Position numbers and translations under genes: made by a program
Shown: one piece after another, positions 19,373-30,622 of the stretch
Numbering within the stretch: the stretch's first letter is position 1
Layout: every line of letters starts with the position of its first letter
The notes under the pieces: model-generated
Databases searched by the model: none
What the model was told of the DNA's origin: nothing
The model's input: only the letters and a program-made list of their open reading frames with translations
Assembly (NCBI GenBank): GCA_946894095.1
Contig: OX335659.1
Span: 4,347,501 to 4,411,500, forward strand
From: Incurvaria masculella
Taxonomy: Eukaryota; Arthropoda; Insecta; Lepidoptera; Incurvariidae
Direction: 5' to 3'
Length of the DNA stretch: 64,000 nucleotides

Positions 19373-19844
19373 CCCTGGTATGGAGCCTACGGATGCCATG
19401 TTTTGGGCGAATATAAATATAATAGGTGTGGTTTGGGTGTTAAAAACAATCTGCTAGTAGTAGTTGAAGTGATCTATAAGAATAGCGAATAGTATATGTC
19501 AATGTATCTTATCTATACGAGTGCTATCTACTATCGCCTATCAACGAATAGGAAAAAGAAAAAATACATTAGAAAACAAGAAACATTAATCACCGTGTGA
19601 TTAAATGAGGCGGAATGCTTTCTGCCCTTTCAATTCGGATTGACCCAGAAACAGAAATACCGTCGACCTACACAAGTGGTACCTAGTAGGTGCACAATCG
19701 AAACAGTTTCCCAACCGCGAGCAGCTCATCCATCTTGCGGGGCTCCCACCTCGTGCTGTACCGCCGTGAACTGCGCCCGACGTGACGACGCGACGTGACG
19801 CGACACGAGAAGTGCTTTAGCGGAGCCAGCGGGCACGGAAGGAC

Positions 19845-19915
19845 TGGAGAGATCGAAACTCATTCGTGTGGCGGCAGCGTAGCCACGAGTTAGTGGAAAA
19901 CGTCTAACGTCGAAT
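19845..19915 (+). mobile_element. GCGGCAGCGTAGC-type MITE end
   Basis: GGCGGCAGCGTAGCCACGAG followed by TTAGTGGAAAACGTCTAACG matches the left end of the element at 23462 and 14235. Confidence 0.55.
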
Positions 19916-20160
19916 TTTAAAAGATTAAACGGCTCTCTACTCACGGCTTTATTAACGTCGAAGTTCACGCACGAATCAGCATTCCGAGCACCCAAATAGT
20001 TGCAACGATTTTCAGTAGAGTATATATACTCAAACTTGCTACGCGTTGCATTTGGATTGAAGGCCCTAAGCCTGAGTAATTCGCTAATGCGAAATACCGG
20101 TCGACTGATTTTTTTAAATATATACATAAATAGCGTATCAAAATGTGCTAACTCGATAAT

Positions 20161-20423
20161 TTTTTTAGGTTTCCGCACCCAAAGGGTGCCAACGGAACCC
20201 TATTACTAGGCCTCTGCTGTCCGTTCGTTTGTCAGCGGGCTGAATCTCATGAACGCTGGTAGAAAGCTGAAATGTTCACAGAATGTATTCCTATTGAAGC
20301 TGTGTACAACTAATTAAAAACAAATAAAAACTAACGGGCCCTCAAGTGATTTTTTTAGTTAAATCTTATAGGACAGTGAGGAACCCTTCATGTGCGATTT
20401 AAACTCGCACTAGATCGGTTTTA
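20161..20423 (+). mobile_element. (GTCC)n element, diverged copy
   Basis: It has TTTTTTAGGTTTCCGCACCC, CCAACGGAACCCTATTACTA and a (GTCC)n reduced to two diverged units, and ends near ACTCGCACTAGATCGG. It is the oldest-looking copy here. Confidence 0.75.
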
Positions 20424-20965
20424 TCGAGTTATGAACGTTAAATATTTTTTATTTAATGTCTTTGGTAAACAACCCAAGGAGTTTCGGTTCCTACTAACGT
20501 TCTTCTATGCTCGCTGGGAAGAACTGACGAAGGCAATCTATTCTTTACACCCATTAGCAGGCTGGCTACTAAATAATGACCTTGCTTTAACGGCAAGTTC
20601 AATCAAATCCGTGATATTATAATTTACCAGTGATATAAAAAACTTTGATTATTTTCATTGGTTTAAACCTAACCTTACCTAATTGTGTCCAGTGAAATCA
20701 CAATATCGCTAGTGACCTGGTGAGAAATGGAAATGATTGACTCCATTCGAGCACGTGAACATTTTCAAGGCTTTTTATCACTAGAACAAAAAATAGAGGT
20801 CTTACGACCTACACTTAGTTCAGGGTCTCATGTTCAGGTTTAATTCAGGGTCTCGAATTAATGGGTAATAAGTTATATTTTCATCCATTGCACGTATTAA
20901 ACTTCTCTTTTTTCTGATACTAATTGCAAGGATTCACCCGGCTTCTTGTAGCACTTATTAGGTAC

Positions 20966-21176
20966 AGTTATGGGAGGTTACCATGGTAAATAACTCGCCA
21001 GGTAAATAGCAGGTAATCAGGCGAAGGAGTGATAACATCTGACGTGCAGTTGCATTTCGTACTACCGCCTGCTGGTTAATTTCGGTTCACTTGGCTGAAT
21101 AAGACGTCGTTCGACAGTTATTGCCTCATCTGCTATTCACCCGTCAAGTAACATACCATGGTAACCTCCCATAACT
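20966..21176. mobile_element. 211-bp MITE with 23-bp perfect terminal repeats
   Basis: The ends AGTTATGGGAGGTTACCATG (20966) and CATGGTAACCTCCCATAACT (ending 21176) are exact inverted repeats over 23 bp. No obvious target duplication is visible. A decayed copy is in intron 2 at 11208. Confidence 0.85.
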
Positions 21177-22079
21177 CAGCTGGCTGAACTGCACGTAATA
21201 AGTTTTCAACGATACAGTTCCTATATATTTAGCTCAATGGCCTTTTTTCTGGCTTCTTCGGAGGATTATAATGTATGGTTTTGTTTATTATAGATCGCTA
21301 TTATTTCTTCTTAGGGCGAAAAATAAAGAGTTATATATTAAAATTTTTAAATTATCACTAACCAGATATAGTGCTGAAGTTATGAAATAAGAATGTTTAT
21401 TAATTTGTTAAATAATTTCTGTCATTAGAACAATAATGTCTAGCACAATATTATATTACAGTTCGAAATTAACATTAGTAATATCTTAAATTGACGCAAT
21501 AGTCATAAAAAACTAAGTCTTGATTAATAGTGGGGAATTCCAAGTATGCATTAAAATATCCGGTCTCACCGTTTAAGTCACAAAGGAGACTTTTCGACCT
21601 TGGAAGCTATAAATCGCTAATCTAACACCAAGTCGCCATTATGTGTCCATTTAGCGAACTCGTTGGCGTTATTAGACGGGCCCAGAGGTAGAGATTTACG
21701 GCATGCAATCAGCATAGGCCTTATTCTTAGAATTCCGTGCTTAGGACTCCGGAATATTTTAGCCGCGAAAACAGATTTGATTTGGGTTGCGATTTTCCCG
21801 ATTCATTGAAACCGTGCTCTGGAATCTTTCCGACCATGTCTAGTATATATCTATGCCATATTATTTAGTGTATGTATGTATTAATATGTAAAATATGATT
21901 GTATTATGCGTATATATTTGTAATAATTATAAAAGTTTAATATTTTATATTATATAAGTAGTTATTATATATATAATTATTTATATGTGTTAGAATTAAG
22001 TATTGAAAATTTTTATGTATTGTATAGTTGCTCTGTTTTTTTTTCTCTTGTTATTTGCGCCTACCCTTTTCTGTTCTCC

Positions 22080-22172
22080 ATATTGTAAGGTAGGCTGGTA
22101 GAAAATGACTTTAGGCATTAAGCCCTACCTTTGTACATTTTATCGTGCAATAAACGTTATTATTATTATTAG
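22080..22172 (+). mobile_element. LINE 3' UTR end with (ATT)n tail
   Basis: GGTAGGCTGGTAGAAAATG, TAGGCATTAAGCCC and GTGCAATAAACGTT followed by (ATT)n look like the 3' end of a lepidopteran LINE. The AT-rich 240 bp upstream may belong to the same copy. Confidence 0.55.
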
Positions 22173-22560
22173 TTCCATAAAAAAGTAAAGTCCCTGCGTT
22201 TTCTATCAAGGTAAAACCTTGGACATCTGTAACCAGCCATAATGACCAATTAGCTCACCAGACCAACAAGTAAAACACGTGGGTCTCACTTAATCCGCAG
22301 CCTACAGAGCGTCTTGTAAATGGTTGCGTAAAAAAATAAGAAAATAATCCATTAATGATTACGCACCGACACAAAATGACGCGATCTCTTTTATTCCCTT
22401 CAAACGAGCAATGACTAATCAATTTGTTAAGATTCTCGGATCGATTAATTTGACCAGTTACATCAGGGCCGATTCGGTCGCTTGGGATTGTTGCACAAAC
22501 AAAACGAAGCTCGCAAACTAACTGACGCCTTCATTTGCCTCCTATTCCGTGCCAACGTTG

Positions 22561-22672
22561 CCGACAACTATTTATTTATATATTTATATATGATTATTGC
22601 ACTCCAAATTCGGGCAAAAGGTACAACTTAATGCCAGGGGCATTCTCTACCAGTCTACCTTTGGGTATCATG
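22561..22672 (-). mobile_element. Second LINE 3' UTR end, opposite orientation
   Basis: The reverse complement reads AGGTAGACTGGTAGAGAATG, GGCATTAAGTTGTACC and TGGAGTGCAATAATCA, then an AT-rich tail. It is related to 22080-22172 but points the other way. Confidence 0.55.
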
Positions 22673-22998
22673 AGCAGTAGTGCGAGTAGCAGTTATGAAT
22701 GAAATGAATTTACTACAACAAATATTATACACAATATACCAACTATACTTATGTACATATAAATATAAATATACATTAATATAAATATATAAACACTATA
22801 TATGATATAGAAAATAAAGTATGATACTTAACACCATAACAAATATTGAGAAAAAAAACAAACAAACAAACAAATGTATTGCCAATAGAAATAAAAATTA
22901 ACTGAAAACTGTGAGGGGGGGGAACGTAATTAGGAAAGAAAGAAAGCTTTAAGATTTTTTTTGAATGCATGAATAGAGGGGGAATTTCGTACAACTAC

Positions 22999-23215
22999 TA
23001 CCCTAATTCCCCGAATATCCCCGAAATCCGAAAAAATCCGGAATAGGAACCAAGTTTTCGTTGAACATTTCGAACGAGCAAAAAAAAAAGGTCGCCCGGC
23101 CAGAACGCTGAGTTCCCCGCGGATTGGTCAATTCTCCGCAAAATCCCCGACGCCTTGCATTCCCCACCATTGTCCCCGAAATTCCTCAAATTCTCCGCGA
23201 TCGGGGGAATCGGGG
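22999..23215. repeat. TCCCCG-rich degenerate repeat
   Basis: Short motifs of the type TTCCCCGAAA, ATCCCCGAC, GTCCCCGAAATTC and TTCTCCGCG recur irregularly over ~200 bp in otherwise AT-rich DNA. No flanking inverted repeats are evident. Confidence 0.5.
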
Positions 23216-23461
23216 AGCGACCGGCAACGCTGTTCCGTGCGCTAATTCGTCTGTTCTGCCCACAGTTTGTTAAGTTAATGGCTTGCACCTATAGCACCTG
23301 ATGGTGCAGATGGTAGGTTAAAGCGATAGAGCCCCAGTTAATCCCTAAAATACCCTACAAATATCTCCCAATACTCGAGTTTCGAGTTGACCATAATATT
23401 GAGATAAGAACGTTTGAAAGATTAAGAAATGGTTCTAGAGGTTACATGTAAACAGAAACTC

Positions 23462-23990
23462 ATTAGTATAGCAGCATGTAACCACGAGTTGGTGGGAAAC
23501 GTCTGTCGTTAGGTTTTTGATTTTGATTTAATTTATTTGGGATAACAAACAGGAATGTCCACAGTTAAAATAAATAGAAAAGAACTTAGACGATAACTAA
23601 ATACATACAAAAAGTTGACTTATACCAAAATAGCAGGGTAAAAAGATCACAACCAATAAAAAAACAGAAAACATGTGCAGTTTCACAATCCAAATAAAGT
23701 GAAACCAGAGAATAAGTTAACATGACCATTATCTTAAACACAATAAAATAAAATAAATGTAAATATATGCGTACCTAACCAGCTTACGGATATACATACC
23801 TTAAGCTAAATGACAGTAGAAACATAAGCAGAATTTATTGCAGCAAAAATAAAAACGCTTCACGTTCGCTTAGAAATTCTGAAAGCTCAACATCGAATTT
23901 TCGTTGCACTAAATGCCGTATTCGTAAGCGAACTGACTAGCCGACGCCACCGTCACTGTTTTACCACTAAAACGTGGCTACGCTGCCGCT
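23462..23990. mobile_element. GCGGCAGCGTAGC-type MITE with internal insertion
   Basis: The ends are AGCATGTAACCACGAGTTGG on the left and CGTGGCTACGCTGCCGCT on the right, imperfect inverted repeats. The middle (~23525-23860) is AT-rich, starts TTTTGATTTAATTTATTTGG, and looks like a foreign insertion, possibly a LINE tail. Confidence 0.6.
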
Positions 23991-24309
23991 AGGCCCTCAC
24001 CCTTACTCGACGGTTTGATGACGGCTCGTCCTGAGCGAAGCAAAAGATAAAAATAAAATAGTATTTATTTGAGTTGTGTCGTGTGCTCGCTGCCGACAAA
24101 CCGGATTGACTTTTTCAAGCGTATTTGTTTATGCTCGGTAATCATCCGACGGTTTTCATGCGTGGTAGGTGGCACACGGCCCGCTCATATCCCCATACAG
24201 ACGTGGCAAGAAGATTATGCGCACATTTCTTGACGGAGATCCAAAATAATACTAAAACAGCTTTATTTAATGGAAATGTACATGCTTAGTGACTGCAGAC
24301 GGTGACTAA

Positions 24310-24468
24310 GGGCCGAGTGCACGAAAGGACAAAACATCAAAATCAGTGTCAACGTATGATCAAACACGTCACTTTGTGTGGACAGTATGGAAGGAACTCT
24401 AGGCCGATCACTAAAAATGACGTGTTTGAACATTGATTAACTCGGCCGTCTCTTCGTGCAACCGGGGC
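24310..24468 (+). mobile_element. 159-bp MITE, copy of the 9596 family
   Basis: It is co-linear with 9596-9754, with GGGCCGAGTGCACGAAAG at one end and CGTGCAACCGGGGC at the other. The flanks are CTAA and TTAA, compatible with a TA target. Confidence 0.8.
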
Positions 24469-24605
24469 TTAATGTCATGACTTACATCAAAGTTAAAATC
24501 TAACGTTTTCTCACTCCTACCTAGGCAAAATTTGGAAGCAAGTTTAGTTTAATGACGGCGTTCTGGCAGTGATGGAAGATGGCGTTGATTAGAAATGTCA
24601 TAGTA

Positions 24606-24747
24606 CAGTCGTTTCCTATCAAATGTATGCACTGGAAAGAGAAGGAATTCCTGAGTCCCTTTTACTCTATGGTTGACGTCAGCATGTCAGAAAGAGACCT
24701 CAAATTTGTCTCTATTTCCGGTGTATAGATTTCAGACGAAACGACTG
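24606..24747. mobile_element. 142-bp TA-flanked MITE
   Basis: It has exact ends CAGTCGTTTC and GAAACGACTG, with TA on both sides (24604-24605, 24748-24749). A diverged inverted relative lies at ~28560-28735. Confidence 0.8.
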
Positions 24748-25823
24748 TATCGAAAGATTTTTGCGTTGCATGACGCTAGCTATCCTTTATATATATTATT
24801 CCTCTTTCATCTATGGACGTGGGTTACTCCAAGAAAAAACAAAACGATATAAAAATGATAGTCATCAAAGCTAGCTTGTTGATTTTAACCCGACTGTGCA
24901 AGATTTTTTGTTTGTGATTTTAATGAATGAAATCTTAGCTATAAGTCGTTTTGAAATTTCATCGCAACGGTTTTGGATCCAATAGGTGCAGCCTTTTTTT
25001 TCTTGAACCCGAGAAGTTGCCAGAGCGCAATAGCACGATTTTCTGCTGCGCCTACTACACCTATATATAATACAGAATATCCGAAGAATGGTAATGTATG
25101 ATTTCGTGATTGAAACCTATAGCAGATGAAGTCATTCAGTGGTCACACATCTAGACCACGGGTGTATCAAGAATGCCGCGGGATATCCTCAGCATCGACG
25201 ATACAGACTCTCATTTTATTTACGGAATCAAAATACCAGACTGATATTTTGTTTTTTTATAATACTTTCAATGGTATAACTATGGAAATACGTGATTGTA
25301 CCATGCACTAATTTGTCGAGACTTCTCCGTTCAAACCTCATGGCCGTGAAATTACGCAGATGTATCTTAATGGTAAATATTTGTGGTCCTACTGCTTTTC
25401 AAAACCATCCATCTTTTTGTCATTATAGTCGTGTAGCCACGAATGAAATATTTTTTTTTTATATTCAGTTTTATGTTTTGCGGTGGTTTGTTGATATACA
25501 TGAAGAATGAACTTATTCCGTAAAAATAAATCCAAACTGATGAGCACAAAACGTTTTGTAATAAAATCCTGTACTCTCATGTTGCACACGCGGAAAAACA
25601 CGACGAGATTTGTCTGACCACACATAAATATCAAATTAAAACTACTTAAAAAAACTTGCTTGGCCAAGGATGAAGTATGCGGTGCAGAGTTCAAATAATC
25701 TTATACGTGGGTGCTTTGTCAGAAGGACATCCATAGAGAAGTTTTTAGCATTATTCAAATACAAGTGTTTGGTTCGCATTTTTGGATTCTTATTATTCCT
25801 CCACTATTTACATAGCTTCTGTG

Positions 25824-25869
25824 CTTCAATAAATACATATTCGGTCTCACGAGTATGTATTTATTGAAG
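25824..25869. repeat. Perfect 16-bp-arm hairpin
   Basis: The left arm is CTTCAATAAATACATA and the right arm its exact complement (25854-25869), with a 14-base loop. Confidence 0.9.
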
Positions 25870-26138
25870 CAATATTTTTTTTACGGACGTTTGAGACTAC
25901 TAACCCAATCTAACTCCGAAAACGGAAAATATTACTCTCCAACTTTTTAGTTACAGGACCGAATTCTTTAAAAAACGATTCTTGAACAAAAGTGACCGTC
26001 ATTTGAACTTTCAGTTATTGGATCTTGCAAAATCGTGTGAATCGAAAATTCAACCATAAAATTTATTTTACCTAAGCTTTTACTGGAGAATGCGTAAAAC
26101 TTATTTACTGCAGTAGGCGATTGAGAAGTATTTTTTGC

Positions 26139-26178
26139 GTAACAATTTTCTTCTAGGGCTTTAGAAGAAAATTGTTAC
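26139..26178. repeat. Perfect 17-bp-arm hairpin
   Basis: The left arm GTAACAATTTTCTTCTA (26139-26155) pairs exactly with 26162-26178 around a 6-base loop. Confidence 0.9.
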
Positions 26179-26611
26179 CTGATTCGCCCTCACCCAATTA
26201 GATTTTCAATTACCATTTTTGTTCTAAATCATATTGAGAGGGAAATACAGTCAGAAAATGAATGCAGCAATTGCTGATTCAGCCTGTAGCAAACGGCGAT
26301 TTATGCTTAACAAATTATGCAAAATTGGTCATGTTTTTCGCGGTTCATTGGTTGGTCACATTACTGTGCGATTACGCATTGATTGTACCGATGTGAGGTG
26401 CCGTTTTTATTGCTTTGTTGATTACGGACGCAGGTAATAGAGCAAAAAGCTCATTTCGAAGTTATGCTACAACCGAATCAATTCAAGACGTGTGGTCTTT
26501 GATTACTAGTAATCATGACTCGGGTATTACTTAGAGGTTACTTACTGGAGATTAGAGACTTAGGTAGTAGAGCAGAAAAACTGCCGGTAGGTATGTCATT
26601 AAGCTATACGT

Positions 26612-27018
26612 ACCGGCTCGTAGCCTAGTGGGGCGGGGACTGGCCTAGCGTACCAGAGACCTGGGTTCAATACCGACATGCACCACTGTCTTTCTCTTTC
26701 CGAGTTCGATAAGTGCATTTTCATCACGAATGCGAGCTGCTCCATGGTTCGGAATCCATGTAAAACTGTAGGTCCCCTTCCCCTACTAGGTGGTAGGGTT
26801 TAAGCCCGCCCGGGTTGGTACCATGATGATAAAAATATGGTCGAAGCGGCAATGAAAAATTGTCCGTGTTTTCCATCCAGTTCAATGTAGCCGTGCTCAT
26901 AAAGGGAAGGTCCTGGCATGGCACCAAATTCCTTCGGGAATGTGGTGTATTAGGCTAATATCATAACGGTAGTTGTGTGGTATTAGCCATCCATGTCGGG
27001 TCGCATAAAAAAAAACAT
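26612..27018 (+). mobile_element. Full-length SINE with tRNA-like head
   Basis: The A-box region is GTAGCCTAGTGG and the B box GGGTTCAATACC. A T/C-rich spacer leads to GGTTCGGAATCCATGTAAAA, then the common body CGAAGCGGCAATGAAAAATT and TTCCATCCAGTTCAATGTAG. The tail is CATGTCGGGTCGCATAAAA. It serves as a reference for the tRNA-headed subfamily. Confidence 0.88.
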
Positions 27019-27832
27019 ATATCTCAACGAGGTATGTCATTAGAGTGTAGACGAAGAGAAAGAAGTATGCTTTGATTGAACCGTATGACGCTATATCATC
27101 TTTGCCTACCCCTTCCAGATAATAGATAGTTCTATCCACAGTGGGCGATCTTTTAAAACATGGTTTACATTTGGTTGTACCCCAGAAAAGGTAATTGGTT
27201 GTACGGATAAAAACCCGATTAGAAACCATGTTTTAAAGTTAGATAGCCAATATCATAGACAGAATGTTGCTGTAGTTTGTAGGTCTGTGGCCAAGACAGA
27301 TTTAGTTTCTTCTGTATTTTATTATGACAACGATTAAAAAGTACGAAATATTCCGAGTGTCGGGAAGGTCCGTTAAGTGCGCATTTTTTTGCAAATCTAT
27401 GCGGAAATGACTACACAGAATCCTCAGCCTTGCAGAGATAAATATCTAAGCATAAATTAACTCAAGAATGAATTAAGTTATATGAATGTTGAGAGGTCCG
27501 ACATTTTTTTGAAGCGAATAAGTTGAAAGATAACGATTAAAAGTATTGATGAATAAACATTTCTATCAATATCTATGAATAAATAGTTTGCATCTAATTT
27601 GTTATTAAGAATGAAAGCCTGCAGAGTTAAAAGCAACCTCGGAATGTATGGCGTTAGTATACAGAGTGTCATAGAATCACTTTACAGAGCAGAACAATTT
27701 AGAAGATTTTTTTAAGAATGCCAACGAATGTCCAAAAGAATGGTATGTCCAAAGAATGGTATAAATTACCAATATTACTAATAACCGAAGGAACATCCAC
27801 AAGAATGTTGCACATGGAAAAAAAAAAAAAGT

Positions 27833-28172
27833 CTTAGGGCCTTTTTCAACTTTAAGGGCCTTTCTTAGCAGCTTGCAATCAATACCAGTACAAGCTAATG
27901 AGCACTTTAGTAATAAGGGGCCTTAATTACTGATTATCTTGTACTGATAGATTGCGAGTAGGTAAATAATGCCCTTTAATGTGAGAATTAAGCTAATCAG
28001 TACTTGATGGAAGAGACCCTTAGCCTGGTTTTCACCAAGTGCTGATTTAATTTAATCGACATTTAAAGGGTCTTTGTTACTAAAGTGCTGATTATCTTGT
28101 ACTGGTATTGATTTCAAGGCCCTTAATATGTTTCGATTAAGCTAATCAGCAGTAGGTGAAAAAGGCCGTTAA
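27833..28172. mobile_element. Fold-back MITE
   Basis: The ends TTAGGGCCTTTTTCAAC and GGTGAAAAAGGCCGTTAA are inverted. Inside, segments such as AATCAATACCAGTACAAGCT and TCTTGTACTGGTATTGATT repeat in inverted order, so much of the element can pair. Confidence 0.65.
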
Positions 28173-28272
28173 TTGCATAAATCATAACATTAAAAGTTAT
28201 TTTAACCTGTTTTGATCTTCGTGTGGTCCTAACTTCTCAACGATTTAAGTGTTAATAATTAATTAAATACCA

Positions 28273-28537
28273 AAAAAACCGGCCAAGTGCGAGTCGGACT
28301 CGCACATGAAGGGTTCCGTACCATCGTACAAGATTTACCCAAAAATAACAGTTTTTTGTATGAGCCCCCCCTTTTATTTTTTAATTTTACCTATTTGTTG
28401 TTATAGCGGCAAAATAAATATATAATCTGTGAAAATTTCAGATTCCTACCTGTTACGGGACCTGGGACGGACGGATGGACAGCGGAGGCTTAGTAATAGG
28501 GTTCCGTTTTCACCCTTTGGGTACAGAACCCTAAAAA
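28273..28537 (-). mobile_element. (GTCC)n element, inverted copy
   Basis: It starts AACCGGCCAAGTGCGAGTCG and ends CACCCTTTGGGTACAGAACC then CTAAAAA, with GGACGGACGGA between. Confidence 0.85.
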
Positions 28538-28559
28538 ATACCGAATAAACTAAAATTAA

Positions 28560-28735
28560 TTATCCTAGCACAATCATTTCCTTTGAAATCTATCCACCGG
28601 AAACAGAGACAAATTTCATAGAGACAATATCTTTCTTTCTTGCTGACGTCAACCAAAGAGTAAAAGGGACTTAGGAATTCCTTCTAATTTATACACTTGA
28701 TAGTAAACAACTGTACATCAAAAACTTTACGCTTG
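28560..28735 (-). mobile_element. Diverged relative of the 24606 MITE
   Basis: It shares GGAAACAGAGACAAATTT, GACGTCAACC and AGTAAAAGGGACTTAGGAAT in inverse orientation. Its terminal repeats are largely lost. Confidence 0.6.
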
Positions 28736-29202
28736 CTGGAAAAATCTGAGTGAAACATCTCGTGTCGTATTATATGAAGAATGTCTATGTATTACATTTT
28801 CTATTTCTATTTATCTATCATCTACAATCCCGAAGCTATCTCCCATCTAAGCTACGAGGCATGTTAATCGGCCGTAGATATAATCTAACAGCTGCTGGGC
28901 AGAAAATATACGCCCAGTTATTACGATTTTGAATAATAAACGCAGACTTCAATTGACAGATGCTTGCAGTGGGCTTACAAATGTATTCACGAAGGTCATT
29001 TCACTTGAAATAAATTGTGAAAAATACAGGCACAGAAAAAAAGGGTATTTTTATTATTTATAGCTATTCATTTTTTTATGTTAAAAACATTAAACATATT
29101 GACAACATGCTTTACACAGCATTGGAGATTTACTTATTTTAATATATACTTACATTCTGTGCATATTGACATTTTTCAAGAAATGATCTGTAAGTTAGTT
29201 TT

Positions 29203-29385
29203 TTTTTTATGCAACTGGACATGGATGGCCAATACCAGTCTGACCGTCAGATATTATCCTAACACACTACATGAGAACTAGGTGCTATGCCAGGACAAAT
29301 CCTTATATTGCTCGGCTACATTGAACTGGCTGGAAACACGGACAATTTTAATTGCCGCTTCACACCGCAACTCTCCTACGTCTCT
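29203..29385 (-). mobile_element. SINE 3' half (5S-type tail)
   Basis: In reverse it gives TTGCCGCTTCAC (29355), then GGCTACATTGAACTGGCTGG and AACTGGACATGGATGG next to the oligo(T). The tail resembles the 5S-headed subfamily. Confidence 0.7.
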
Positions 29386-29679
29386 AAGTTTGAATGTTAG
29401 ATAATGCCTCATGACATTAATTCTGCCGTTTTGTAAACTTGCATATAAATTTTTTTTTTATTTCATTTTCATTTCCCAAATACATTTCTGCAAACAGCCC
29501 ATAAGCTATGCTCTCCATACAAACGTAGTTTACTAATTATTTGGAAACCGCTATTCCAATTATATTGATATTTAATATCTGATATCAGGTAACAAATATC
29601 TGTGTCTGCACGCTTTTGTTTTTTAATTAAAGCAAAAAGAAAATCTTCATACGAATTTTGTTTTCTCTTCCTTCCTTAA

Positions 29680-29900
29680 AATGCTCGGCTGCATTGAACT
29701 GGTATGAAAAACTGACCGTTTTCATTACTGCTTCGACCTTGGTTCATTCAATCAGATGGTACCAACCCTGGCGGGATCAACCCTACAACCTATTAAATAA
29801 GGACGTAGACCTACAGTTGTACGCGGAATCTGAACCACGGCCAGCCGGAACCCAACCGCGCTCAGAGTTGATTCACGGAGCAGAAGAGCCGCGGAGCCAC
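29680..29900 (-). mobile_element. SINE fragment, 5S-type body
   Basis: It has GGCTGCATTGAACTGG, GATGGTACCAACCCTGG and GAATCTGAACCACGGCCAGC. The last motif is specific to copies with the 5S-like head, but the head itself is gone. Confidence 0.65.
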
Positions 29901-30242
29901 TTGCTTGAACTTTGAGCCAAGATTGTACGATCTCTAGGCGCAGATATGCGTTTTTTACAACGCCTTTAGGTATGTCCGGCGCGACGTAGAGGCGGTGGTA
30001 GATGAACCGCGACCGGTTCGAACTTCGCCGCCAGTCAAATGCTAATCGACGTCTTCTCACCAGAGCGGCGCAACTTTTATGTAAATCTGCCACGAGCACG
30101 GTCGTGGGCGCAATACTATTCTTGTAACCCACTTGCCAACTACCGCGCCGCATCGATAATGTCGCGCGTCTCTACGATTTGTTTTAGGGAGAACTAAGTA
30201 TACAATAATGGGCAAGAAAACTGGAAGATCGTATGTAGCCTC

Positions 30243-30622
30243 AATAGCCCAGTGGCGCGACACTTCGGCGATCGCTCTCCGAAGTTAAGCAAGCTGGGTC
30301 CGATCTGGTCTTGGATGGGTGACCATTCGTCCGTTGATAGAGGCTGGCCGTGGTTCGGATTCCACGTTAAACTGTAGGTCCCTTTCCTTACTTACTAGGT
30401 GGTAGGTAGGGTTAATCCCGCCCGGGTTGGTACCATCGCATTGAATGAACGATGGTCGAAGCGGCAATGAAAATTGTCCGTGTTTTCCATCCAGTTCAAT
30501 GTAGCCGTGCAATATAAGGAAGGTCCTGGCATAGCACCTAGTTCCCATGTGGTGTGTTAGGCTAATACCATGACAGAAGATGTGGTATTAGTCATCCATG
30601 TCCAGTCACAAAAAAAAATGGT
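30243..30622 (+). mobile_element. Full-length SINE with 5S-rRNA-like head
   Basis: The opening is ATAGCCCAGTGGCGCGACAC. The 5S-like part at ~30260-30333 includes TCTCCGAAGTTAAGCAAGC and GGTCTTGGATGGGTGACC. It then joins the common body at GGTTCGGATTCCACG. The tail is CATCCATGTCCAGTCAC and oligo(A). Confidence 0.9.

Larger units (their letters stand above)
24168..25060 (+). mobile_element. piggyBac-like MITE carrying two younger MITEs
   Basis: The left end (CCCGCTCATATCCCCATACA, GAGATCCAAAAT) and right end (GTCGTTTTGAAATTTCATCG, CCAGAGCGCAATAGCACG) match the 58205 element. Between them lie MITEs at 24310-24468 and 24606-24747, and the internal region is otherwise scrambled. Confidence 0.6.
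25060..26600. other. No gene recognised; two short perfect hairpins
   Basis: This is AT-rich sequence. Only hairpins at 25824-25869 and 26139-26178 stand out. The open frames here (up to 101 codons) have no recognisable motif. Confidence 0.4.

Noticed and set aside
19070..19492. 140-codon frame across the hairpins, and the opposite-strand frame
   Set aside because: The frame exists only because both arms of the hairpins are open; the peptide repeats itself in the palindrome and has no family signal.
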